From contig JACGWO010000012.1 of the NCBI GenBank assembly GCA_034509735.1, forward strand, positions 4,588,001 to 4,652,000: a stretch of 64,000 nucleotides of DNA, given 5' to 3'. Origin of the DNA: Sesamum alatum. Its lineage: Eukaryota; Streptophyta; Magnoliopsida; Lamiales; Pedaliaceae. This document shows positions 22,987 to 33,308 of this stretch, one piece after another (the first letter of the stretch is position 1; each line of letters starts with the position of its first letter). The notes beneath the pieces are model-generated. The model was given only the letters and a program-made list of their open reading frames with translations, searched no databases and had not been told where the DNA came from. The position numbers were made by a program, and so were the translations under genes.

Positions 22987-23484
22987 GAGTTAATTACACT
23001 AGACCCCCTCTAAAAATATAAAATTACACTTTTTTCAAAAAATTCCAAAATTACACTTACACCCCCTCGAAAATTCACTGTTTACACCTAACCTCAGTTC
23101 ATTAGGCTTTGAATGAAAGATATTGACATTAGCAAAAAAATACATAAATTTTCAATTTTTACCCATCATTTAATATTCCATTGTAATAGTGTTCTACTTA
23201 TAAGAGGAAAAATGCAATAACGTTAACTTCACTCCATACATATATATATATATTATGTTTATCCATTTATAAGTACAAAAATATACATGTGAATATTAAA
23301 TGAGGGGCAAAATTGAAATTTTATGTAATTTTTATTACCGACATCAACATTTTTCGTCAAATTCTAACAGAATGAGGTAAATTTAAATGAGAATTTTTGA
23401 AAGGAAAGTAAATGTAATTTCAATCTTTTTTAAATAAAAAATATAATTTTGTATTTTCACTCAGAGTCCAAATGTAATTAATTT
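22987..23484. mobile_element. ~495-bp foldback MITE with 9-bp TSD
   Basis: Ends GAGTTAATTACAC and GTCCAAATGTAATTAATT are inverted, with arms such as TTGACATTAGC against the ACCGACATCAAC side. Exact direct repeats TTAAATAAA flank it (22978-22986, 23485-23493). The 46611-47099 element is the same family. Confidence 0.8.
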
Positions 23485-23493
23485 TTAAATAAA

Positions 23494-24554
23494 TATATAA
23501 TAAGAAAAAAGAATTACACACACGTCGAGTGTGTTTGGATGGTGAGTAAATAATATAAATTCAGAAACAGAAAGCACGTTTTTGTATAACATATTAATAT
23601 TTGATAATAATCATAATTCCAAATAAATAAAGTAACAACCTCTCTTTTCTCTCTAAAATCTCTCTCTCTCTCTCTCTCTGCATATGCCCTAAGAAATACT
23701 CTCTACATTCACATTTCAATCTTTTACTCATAAATCTCTCTCAATCTCGCCGCCTGCATTCCTGCTTCCAAGCCGCGCGGACTGTACATACCTTGAATAT
23801 CTAGAGATGCACATTGGTTTCCTTTTCTCCGAACAACAAGTATAAGTACCGCTGGTATTGTATGCTATTGCCGTAAAGGTTTTATACTTAATACTGGTGG
23901 CGGTTATTGGAGCGGTTAGGGTTTTCGTCGATCCCTTTTTCTTGGGTTTCTCCCTGACGTAAGGTTACTCCTCTATCTATTTGCTGTTTTATGTTTAGAT
24001 TTTCGTGCACGGGTATCAGTTTGTCGCTGTCTAGGAAAGTTGTTTTGTGAGTAGTTTGTGAATTCGCAAAACCTAGGTTCTGGGAGTTTTAGTTTGGGGT
24101 GTTGCATTTAACGTTGTGTGCTGCATATTAGGTTGTGGTTTGGGAGTTTGTGGCTTTGTCATATTTGAGGGGAGGAGAGAGTGGTGGGCTCTGGGTTTAA
24201 TTGTGGTTGTTGGACGTGATTTTGTTGAATTGTTTAAGTGGGTTTTGGACGAATTTGTACAAGGATGGAGTGAGTAGGAGGAAGCATTTCGATTTCTTGG
24301 TTCATTCAGCTAGTCCCATGGTGTAAGGATTTTGGGGAAGTAAACCAGGACAATTCATAGTTGAATCTATTTGGAAGCACAAAAGTGCGCTTGGTGCTAT
24401 TATAAGAGCTTTACTTGTGGGGGTAGCGAAAAGCTTGGTTCTTTAGGACTTTTGGTACCCCCACTTAAGGCAAGGGCTTATGGTAATGAAGATGGTGTTT
24501 TGGGTTTAGATTAATTATTTCCCCCCTAGAATAATTAGATCATGTCTGGTGCTG
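23494..24554 (+). promoter_or_regulatory. Promoter and 5' leader of the gene at 24555
   Basis: A (CT)n microsatellite at about 23661-23680 is followed by C- and T-rich leader-like DNA, common in plant 5' UTRs. GAC|GTAAGG at 23958 fits a 5' splice donor, so the leader probably contains an intron ending shortly before the ATG; the acceptor was not fixed. Confidence 0.4.
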
Positions 24555-27500
24555 ATGGAAAGAACTGAACCTGCATTAGTTCCGGAATGGTTGAGATGTA
24601 CAGGAAATCTTGCTGGAGGTGGCGCCTCAGTCCAGCATACAGGTATCAATACTTTATACACACTCTTTTATTCATTTACTGGTAGCACTCTCCTTTTCTC
24701 TCTGTTTTTTTTTTTTACCTCAGTTTGGTGTATCCTCAAGTGTTATCAGGATTATGAATGTTTATGACTTTCTTTCTTTTGTTGGTAGATGTTTCTATTT
24801 CAGCAAACTCCATGCGGAGTAGATCTTTGAGGAGCAATAACGAGAAAGATAGCCCACGTTATCTGGACAGAAGTTCATCATCAAATTCTAGGCGTAGTTC
24901 AAGTAGTAATGGATCTGCAAAACATCCATATAGTAGTTTTTCAAGGAGCTACCGGGATAAAAACCGTGATAGAGAGAAAGAGAAGTCTCTTCCTGAGGAC
25001 ATCTGGAACAATGACTCTTCTGATCCCTTGGCTAGTATATTAACTAGCAGAGTTGAGAGGAGTGCCATGAGGCGTTCTCAATCATTGGTTTCAAGAAAAC
25101 CTGGTGAACCATTGCCTCGAGCATTAGAAGACTCACGAATAAGTGGGAACAATGTAATTCAGGGGGGCAACAATCTGAGTTCAATTCAGAAGGCAGAGTT
25201 TGAAAAGGATTTTCCATCACTTGGAACAGAAGAGAAGCAAGGTGCGACTGGGATTAGGAGAGTCTTATCTCCTGGTTTGAGTTCTGCTGTTCGAAATTTG
25301 CCCACTGGCAACTCAGGGTTTCTTGGTGGTGAGAAATGGACTTCTGCTTTGGCGGAGGTGCCTGCTACTCTTGCAAATAGTGGCATGGGCCACTCTCCTT
25401 TTCAACAGAGCGGTGTTACATTTTCCAATTCATCTTCTGGGGTTTGTAGTACTACTGGTCTCAACATGGCTGAGGCACTGTCACAGCCTGTCGCACGAGT
25501 TCGTGCCCCTACTCAGGTAAATAATTTACAAGTCCTTTTACCCTTTCACGCATTTATGTTTTGGCAATGAATCAGGTTTGGTTTATACATTCTTTTCGAT
25601 ACATATTGCAGCTACCGGATAAGAGCCAGAGGCTTGAGGAATTGGCGATTAAGCAGTCCAGACAATTAATTCCTATGACACCTTCAATGACCAAACCCTT
25701 GGTAAACGGAGTAATTTTAATCATACTTGTTTCCTCGTTTTAGATGACAACTTGTGAACGTCCAACCTGAAATTTCTAGTGGATCTGATATTGCTTCTAG
25801 TTTCATTTGCCCTATCAATATTTTTGGTGTTTGTTGCACTTGTGGTTTTCTGCCTTTGGTTTTCAGAATACAAAGTGGTCTGATTGCTTTGTCTCCAGTT
25901 TATGACCCAAGGCAAAGAACATGTCTTGAGATAATCAGAGAACATGGAACAAAAAGGAAGTAAAAGAAAAGCTGGATTGCTCTATTTGGGTCTTAGAGAT
26001 GGTATCTTTTTATCTCCTGTGCTGAAAGAGAGACTGTCATGGAATATACGAGGCAGAGCAATCTTACCAAGCTTCAATGTTAGCTAATTAGTGATGGGGT
26101 TGATTATTCACCATAAGGTTAATTTTGTGTGAGGTATCATAATGGCTTGCAAAAAAATTAGGAAAACAGTAATTTATCTGAGACAAACTCTAGCACTGCT
26201 TCCTTTTTAGTGTCTAGTGTTGATCCCTTGATTTGTTTGTCACAACATGTTTTTGGACCTTATCTGAAGCTAAGTATTGCCTTTTTACATTTAAGGATCA
26301 CCCGGTTCCCTTTTGTCTTCCAATAAACTTGCATGGGGAGCTTCTATGGCCATGCATTGCTTGTACTTGCATTAAGTGAAAGCTGTCTGGATTACTTGAG
26401 TCGGGACACAAAATTAACTATTGATAGGGCTTTTATGCTCTGGTAGAAGTGCTGTTGGTCATCATAAATTTAGCTGAATGAAATGCCTTTAGTTACACTA
26501 AATGTCATTTTTGACTTTCCCGCTGCTTGCATGCGATGCTGTGTGTTCGGGTGAGCATGATATTTTGTTAGCTTTTAATTGGTGGAACAAAGATGGTATA
26601 CATGTTAATCTGGAATGTCCTTTTTCAGGTTGCTAGTTCTGCAGATAAATTAAAGCAACCAAAGATTGCTCTGAGAACTAATGAGGTAACTGTGGCTTCC
26701 AGGGGTGTCCATATGCAGCCCCATTCATCTCATCTTGCTTATCAATCTCGTGCTGGACAAATCAGATCTGATTCAGCAAGTACCTCTAATGGTGGAAAGT
26801 TTCTGGTTCTCAAACCAGGACGTGATAGTGTCACCACTGGGGCGAAGGATGCATCTAGTCCAACTGGTGATGCCAATGGCAAAGTAGCTAATGGCCAGCT
26901 TGCTATGGCTTCACCGACTCCTGCATCAATGAGTCTAAGCAATTCTATGGTTTCTGCTCTTGAAAACAAGGTTGCTGCTTTATCACTAAGTTCCAAGTCT
27001 ACTCTGGAGAAGAAAACGTCCCAATCCCTGGCCCAAAGCAGAAGTGAATTTTTTAATCTCATGCGGAGGAAAACCTCACCTTGCGCTACAATTATCCACT
27101 CAGATTCAGGTGCGGCTGTTTCATCTCCTAGTGCAGAAACATCTGGAAATAAATTTGAAGGGGATGCTGCTACAAGTTCTCGTGTCTTGGAGAATGGTAA
27201 CCAGATGATCTGCAATGGTGATAGACACGACATTCCTCAGAAGATGAAAAGTTTTCCTGATGTTGGGGATATTTGCTTGTCTGGTAACGGATCAATTTAT
27301 CCAGATGAGGAAGAGGCAGCATTCCTTCGTTCGCTTGGTTGGGAGGAAAATGGTGGGGAAGATGAAGGCTTGACTGAGGAAGAGATCAATGCTTTTTATC
27401 AGGAGGTGAGTCTCTGTAGTTCTGATTTATTGCTATTTTGATGTTATGACTTGCAATTTTCAGTAGACATGTTATAGCCTTTGATCCTATAACATCAGAT

Positions 27501-27980
27501 ATGGAGTTGAAAACCTGATGAGGGCAGAGAGTGTCAATACCTTCATCTCTCTAACACCAAGAAAATAAATCAACGATAGAACACAAAAGAAGAAAAGGAG
27601 AAACCATTTTCCCTCTATATGTCTTTTTTTGTGTTCCAGGAATCTGCGCATCAGTAAGGCTGTATGATAAAATTCACTCTCTTGTCCCTTGAGACAATTG
27701 CTGGTTGTATGGATATAATGGTCCTAGTTTAGTCTCATTTTACGTGTTAGTTCATCTGAATTTTTGCTTTGGCGAGTTCACGGTTTTAGTTGATTTACAT
27801 AAGTGCAGGTTATTAAATTTTGTGTTATTTTTTATTCAGTACATGAATAGGAGACCATCCTTGGAAGCACCTCGAAGTTCTCAGCTGAAATGCTCAACAC
27901 CATCTGAACCTGACAATGTTATTTTAGGCTCTGCTAGTCCTGACTCAAGCTCCTCCTCTGAATCTGAGCCTGAACTTTGA
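24555..27980 (+). CDS. Conserved plant protein of unknown function, Ser-rich
   Basis: Five exons: 24555-24642, 24789-25516, 25612-25701, 26629-27405 and 27840-27980, giving 607 residues. The start gives MERTEPALVPEWLR, which I recognise as the conserved N-terminus of an uncharacterised plant family; two bases upstream in the other frame an ATG is stopped at once. A Ser/Arg-rich, disordered-looking region (SSSSNSRRSSSSNGSAKH, DKNRDREKEK) follows. Then come a SDPLASIL segment, the motif FEKDFPSLG near residue 170, a long Ser/Ala-rich middle, and a conserved acidic end AAFLRSLGWEENGGEDEG plus LTEEEINAFYQEYMNRRP. There is no enzyme domain, signal peptide or membrane helix. Database homologues often carry weakly supported names, so no function is assigned. 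Charged, low-complexity composition suggests a nuclear or RNA-related protein, which is inference only. Confidence 0.85.
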
Positions 27981-28964
27981 AAAATTAAATTTTGTTGGCA
28001 GACTAATTCTTTTACCATCTCTTCCGTGTTAAAGGGGAGTATGGTTTGTGAATGGCAGGATGCAAGGGTCTTTTTGACGTCTGCTGAGTGGAGAATGGTA
28101 TAATAAATTTGTGGTGTCTGGGATTGATGGAAATGGAAGTTTGCGACTGGTCTATCCCGGAAGACAGGATAGAGGATGAACTAGGTTTGCATTTGATGTG
28201 CATTGATAATAGTCAGTAGCACTTGTTTTTGACATGTTTTGTCCTTTTTTTGAGAAGTTGCTCTAAGGTGGGAAAGGAACTTTACAATGTTTTGATCAAT
28301 TTTACGCAAGAAAATAGAAATAGAAAATTCATTACAGTTTTACTTTCCTGTTTCTCTTTTTTCTCATATTATTTCATGCAGTGAGTTTGATTTATGAAAT
28401 TGCAGATGGTACTTGTTGGGTTGGTTTGTTGCCGTTTTGCATTCTTGTAGACCACTCTTTAGTTATTATTCTGCTCTTTGAAACTAGCTGCAGTCCTTGT
28501 TCCCCTTAGGGGTTGCCATTTATGATTTTGCTACAACAACTAAGCAGGAAGTGCATAGTTTATACCTAGTTGTAATTGCCCTACCTTTTGCTTCTCGTCT
28601 GGTCTCTAGTGAAAAATGACAAGCTTTTGAAGTAGTAATGTAGGTGCCATGTGGGGATGGTCTTGTTAGAATTTGTGTTTGGAGAGTGAGCTCTACTCTA
28701 CCCATTTCAATTCTTTTTTCAGTGCAAGCAAAGGATCAAAATCTATCTTTTCTACTTTACCACTAGATAATACTTGCTTCTTTTTTGTTTCCTTGTTGAA
28801 TTTCAGTAATCTATGGGGAGAAGGGGGTGGGTGGTGTTTCACATTTATCCACTCTTTTCTTCTTTACTAGTTTACTATTATTGTAATTTTGGTTAAACAA
28901 TTTCATAACCAGACTCTTGAAAACTATTCATCAACCTTTTCTTCTCAACGACCTACACATAAAT
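27981..28964. other. 3' UTR and intergenic DNA
   Basis: T-rich DNA after the stop codon, which probably contains the 3' UTR. No repeat or gene was recognised. Confidence 0.5.
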
Positions 28965-30300
28965 ATTTATTGTGTTACTCCTCTCCCTTTACAAGACTGA
29001 AGAGTTAAACAAATTTTAGTACTTTTATTGTGTTACTATCCCTGTCAGCTTTTAAAACTCAAATATACTTTTATTGACTTGATCAAACTTAAATACTTTT
29101 ATTGACTTGATCAAATTTTAATATAAATTTTGAAGGATAAAAATGTCATTAGAGGTGTTTTTGTAATTATCAAAAGGTAGAAGGGGTGTTAATGTAATGT
29201 CTATAAGAATGAGTAATATGATCCCATATATATATATATATTTATATAAAACTTAAATATAAATTTGAATTATTTTATTAATTTTTTTTAATTGAATCTC
29301 TATATAAAATTACAATTTTTAATAATTGACATAATAAATTATTCAATTAATATATATTTATAAAATTAGTTACTAGATTATAAGTTTAAATTAAAATATT
29401 ATCATATTTGAATAAAATATTTGAAATTATTAAAATTAAAAAAATATTTATTCTCTATTTTTATTTATAACTAAATTTTATTAAAATTAATATATTATAA
29501 TTCAAAATAATTTATGAATTTTTTATAATCATATCAAAATTAGGGAAACAAATAATTTTTTATTAAAAAGATATTTTAAATATATATATTTTTTTAATTA
29601 TCCCTCACCCCTGCCGCCTCGCTTGTGCCCTCCTCATGGCCTCCCCGCCTGCGCCCAATCCTTCTTCCGCTTTCGCTCGCCTTTGTTGTCGTCCTTCTTC
29701 ACCTTAATCCACTATCTAAATATGTATGTACAAAAATATATATATATATATTATAAATATATATTTTTATATATGTATATATATACATATATGTATAATT
29801 TATTAATTAGAGTAAAATTTAGATATAAATAAACATAGTGGATAAAAATTCTTTTAATTTTAAGAATCTAAAATAATTTATACAAGTGTGATAATTTTAA
29901 TTTAAATGTATAGCCTCATAACTAATTTTTAGTAATATATTAATTGAATAATTTAATATTTCAATTATTAAAAGGTTTAATTTATGTAAAGATTCAATAA
30001 AAAAAAGTTAATAAAATGATTTAAACGTAAATTTAAGTTTGATATAAATAATAAAAGTATATATGGGGTCATATTACTCATCCTCATAAATATTACATTG
30101 ATAATCCTCTACCTTTTGGTAATAACAGAAACATCTTGAGGGCATTTTTGTCATTCAAAATTTATATTAAAGTTTGACCAAGTCAATATGGGTATTTTTG
30201 GGTTTTAAATGTTGTTATGTGTGATTTTTATAATTTTTCAAAAGACAGGAGTAATTTGTGTAAATGAACAATAAATAAAAGGATGTAAATATAATTATCT
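28965..30300. mobile_element. Large foldback element with a GC-rich core
   Basis: Arms of roughly 450-550 bp are inverted repeats of each other: left about 29030-29490, right about 29815-30265. Matching phrases include TTTTAATATAAATTTTGAA (left) against TTCAAAATTTATATTAAA (right), and AAGGTAGAAGG against CCTCTACCTTT. The direct repeat ACTTTTATTGTG occurs just outside or at both edges (about 29019 and 30306). Between the arms lies a ~105-base GC-rich island at 29602-29706 that does not match the AT-rich surroundings. Outer boundaries are approximate. Confidence 0.75.
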
Positions 30301-30509
30301 AAAACTTTTATTGTGATTTGCAGGACAAGTAAGGATACCTACAACTAAAATAATTAATATTTTTTTTGCATCAAAATTATGTAATGGTCATATACTTTAT
30401 GATTTACTTTTTAGTACAATGGTGTTGGTTGACGACATGTATTTATGAATTGGTGAGTGTCAACAATTTCCATGTTACAACTTACAAGGATAGTCAAACT
30501 AAGTAGAGA

Positions 30510-30510
<1 letters not shown>

Positions 30511-30550
<40 letters not shown>
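30511..30550. repeat. (TAA)n microsatellite
   Basis: About 13 uninterrupted ATA/TAA triplets. A foldback MITE has inserted at its right edge, so TAATAATAA is present on both sides of the MITE. Confidence 0.95.
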
Positions 30551-30551
<1 letters not shown>

Positions 30552-30970
30552 GGGTAAATTTCAGCTACCTCCCCAAAATTTGACATAATTACAAATACAT
30601 TTTATTATTTTAAAAATTATAAATATTGGTCCTGAGGTTTGTAACCATCTAACAAATAACCAATTTCTACCCATTTTGATGGGTCGACAAAAATGCCCTT
30701 ATGTACTGAATTATTTGTTATTTAATTCTTCAAATTTTTTTAGATTACAATGTGCAAGGAGAGATTTCTTAAGTTTTTTATCCAGAGGCAATAAAGCAAT
30801 TTGACTTGGCTGATTTTTCTACAATTTTAATAAAAAATTTAAGGCAAAATGGTCAATTTCAGGCATTTAGTTAAAAAGTACAAACTTCAGGGAGTATTTA
30901 AAAATTTTCAAACAATGAGGGTGTATTTGTAATTATGCCAAACTTCAGGGGAGGCGGCTGTAATTTACCC
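30552..30970. mobile_element. ~415-bp foldback MITE inserted in a microsatellite
   Basis: Starts GGGTAAATTTCAGCTACC and ends GCGGCTGTAATTTACCC, with inverted arms. The flanks are TAATAATAA on both sides (30543-30551, 30971-30979). The interior is the reverse complement of the interior of the element at 45284-45695. Confidence 0.8.
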
Positions 30971-30995
30971 TAATAATAATACACAACATAACAAT

Positions 30996-31469
30996 AAGGG
31001 ATGATTATACTAACTTCCCCTGAAGTTTGGTGTGATTACGTGTAAATTTCCTTTGAGAAATTATATATAGTACCCTTTATGATGTTTGTTTTTGTTTGAC
31101 CAATAGATCACTCCGTTAGTAAACATTCGTCGAATTTATTGATAATAGGCATGTCAAACAAAATTTTATCTAATTAAACTACCTTTATATATCTCCATAC
31201 GTTAATGTTTGTAGAGATGTATATATTCACCTTTATGAGGGTTGTTTATGTATTTAACCTGCAATACATAAGTAATAAGTCTATCGGTGCGTAAATATAT
31301 TATTTAATTATTTTGTTAATATTAACAAATTGGGTGAATTTCGACTAAGGTAGGAATTTATTTATTAAATGGAAATAAATTTTCAAGAGTACTAAATATA
31401 ATTTTTCAAACTACAAAAATTTGATGTGTAATTACACCAAATCTCAAGTGCGTACCGTGTAACTTTCTC
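30996..31469. mobile_element. Foldback MITE, boundaries approximate
   Basis: GAAGTTTGGTGTGATTAC near the left end is answered by GTAATTACACCAAATCTC near the right. The element follows directly after the previous MITE. No exact target duplication was found. Confidence 0.55.
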
Positions 31470-31479
31470 TAATAATATT

Positions 31480-31818
31480 GAGAAAATTACAATTTCGGTC
31501 CCAAAATATAAGATGATTTGCAATATTAGTCCCATATATTTTAAAATAGACAAAATTAGTCCCACACTTTAGGGAACCGTTGCAAAGTTAGTCAGACCAT
31601 TGCAATACTAGTCCCACATTTTAGAAAAATATTGCAAAGTTAGTCCCACACTTTTAAAAAAATTTGCAAAGTTAGTCCCAAATGTTGAAATCTTTTGGAT
31701 GTGGGACTAATTTTATAATATTTTTCTAAAGTGTGGGACTAATATTGACTATTTCAAGAAATATAGAATTAATATTGCAAACCACCCTATACTTTGGGAT
31801 CAAAATTGTAATTTTCTC
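31480..31818. mobile_element. 339-bp foldback MITE with internal direct repeats
   Basis: Starts GAGAAAATTACAATTTCGG and ends CAAAATTGTAATTTTCTC. The left half contains several direct copies of TTGCAAAGTTAGTCCCACA. Exact 9-bp direct repeats AATAATATT flank it (31471-31479, 31819-31827). Confidence 0.85.
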
Positions 31819-31860
31819 AATAATATTCATAGTGAGAAAAAGACGCTCCACCTCCAATAC

Positions 31861-32986
31861 GGGTTATTTTTATTTTAGTCCTTGTGTTTTTAATTAATTT
31901 TCAAAATGGTCCAATTTGTTTTTTTATTTTTCAATTTCATCCTTCTAGTGGAATTTTGATCAATTTTTTGGTCAAAAAATAGTTTTTGTCAAAAATGCCC
32001 CCAAAAATTTTGGTAAAATATACACAATTGCAAAAGCATCCATCTGTTTTCAAATTCAATTTCAATTTAGTCCTTTATGACGATTAGAAAATTATGACCA
32101 TTTGAATGCCACTATTAGATGGTTGGAATTTGACTTTTTGTCGAATATACTCCCTTATAATACATGATGCAATTAGAAATAAAGTGTACATATCAAATTT
32201 GACAAAAGCAAGAAAAATGCAGTAAGAGGTTGCAAGTATTCTATAGAAATAAACTCATTTTTTTTTTTAACTATTTCACATAAAAATCAGTTATCAATCA
32301 CGTATCATTTCCAACCAATTATTGTTTATACATTGATTATGTCTTCTTCAAATTCAACCAACAATAACAACATCAATGGAGCTACGATAAATAATATATA
32401 AGATATGTCATAATATACACTATGTTAGTATATTCAGATCTACCCAGCAGCCCTAAAAATATCTATACCATTATATAATTGAAGAGCACCTTTTTGGTGT
32501 CTTCAATCATTTTGTTATATCAATTTTTAATTTTTTTAGTTTATTTTGTTAATCTCCATTTTACTCTCTCTCTACTCAACTTCTCATTTTCTATTTTATC
32601 ATTTTCCACATACCTTTTTTTTTTCTCATTTTTTAGTAACTCCTCAGAATTTTTATATATTCTTCTGGCATTGTTTATTTATATAATTTATATATATTTA
32701 TTAAAATAAATTTTTAAAATTAAAAATAATTATGCACACATAATGGAGTGTGCAACATCTACTAGTATAAGATAATACCATAATATATATTATGTCATAA
32801 TATTTACAACCCACAAATTTTTCTCTTTTTCTTTTTATAAATATAAAGAGAAGTACAAAAATACCCTTAAATTAGAGGTAAAATTGATCAAAATTCTACT
32901 AGAGGGATGAGAATAAAAAAAATAAAAAGAATTGGACCATTTTGAAAATCAATTAAAAATACAGGGACTAAAATGAAAATAACCCT
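31861..32986. mobile_element. ~1.1-kb foldback element upstream of SEO gene 1, split by a Helitron
   Basis: Ends GGGTTATTTTTATTTTAGTC and CTAAAATGAAAATAACCC are inverted repeats. The 9-bp direct repeat CTCCAATAC flanks it (31852-31860, 32987-32995). It is homologous along its length to the element at 3502-4623. A 304-bp Helitron-like element (32462-32765) interrupts it. A TATA-like motif TATAAATATAAA lies at 32836-32847, at the same place as in the other copy. Confidence 0.85.
32462..32765 (+). mobile_element. 304-bp Helitron-like element nested in the foldback
   Basis: Begins TCTATACCATTATATAATTG and ends ACATCTACTAG, with the hairpin GCACAC-8 nt-GTGTGC just inside. The site is A before and T after. 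The paralogous foldback at 3502-4623 has the same position unoccupied: AAAATATATAATAT there against AAAATA[element]TATAAGAT here. No target duplication was made, as expected for Helitrons. Confidence 0.88.
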
Positions 32987-33308
32987 CTCCAATACTCTCC
33001 GTATAAAGAAAAGAAGATCTCATTTGAATTTGGAGGGAGCGACAAAGCGTAGAAACCACTGTTTCTCTTCAACTGCATTGAGAGCTATAGTGTGATTCAC
33101 AACGGAATATTTCTCGCAAAACTTTAATCAAATATGAAGCAAGGAAGCCCTTTATTCAGCATCAAAAAATTCGGAGTTTGGAGGCGGATTTGTATATATA
33201 TACACACATACATGTATATGCTGCATCGTCATTTCTACTCCTACAATCTGCAGGGAAGGGAAGTAAGATTTTGCCATTATTTCTGTTTAAAGAAGAGGAA
33301 TTTGCAGA

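Noticed and set aside
26742..27233. Minus-strand open frame of 163 codons
   Set aside because: It is antisense to exon 4 of the conserved unknown gene and has no similarity of its own.
29623..29832. Small open frame starting in the GC-rich island
   Set aside because: It runs from the island straight into AT-rich (TA)n sequence and shows no protein-like pattern.
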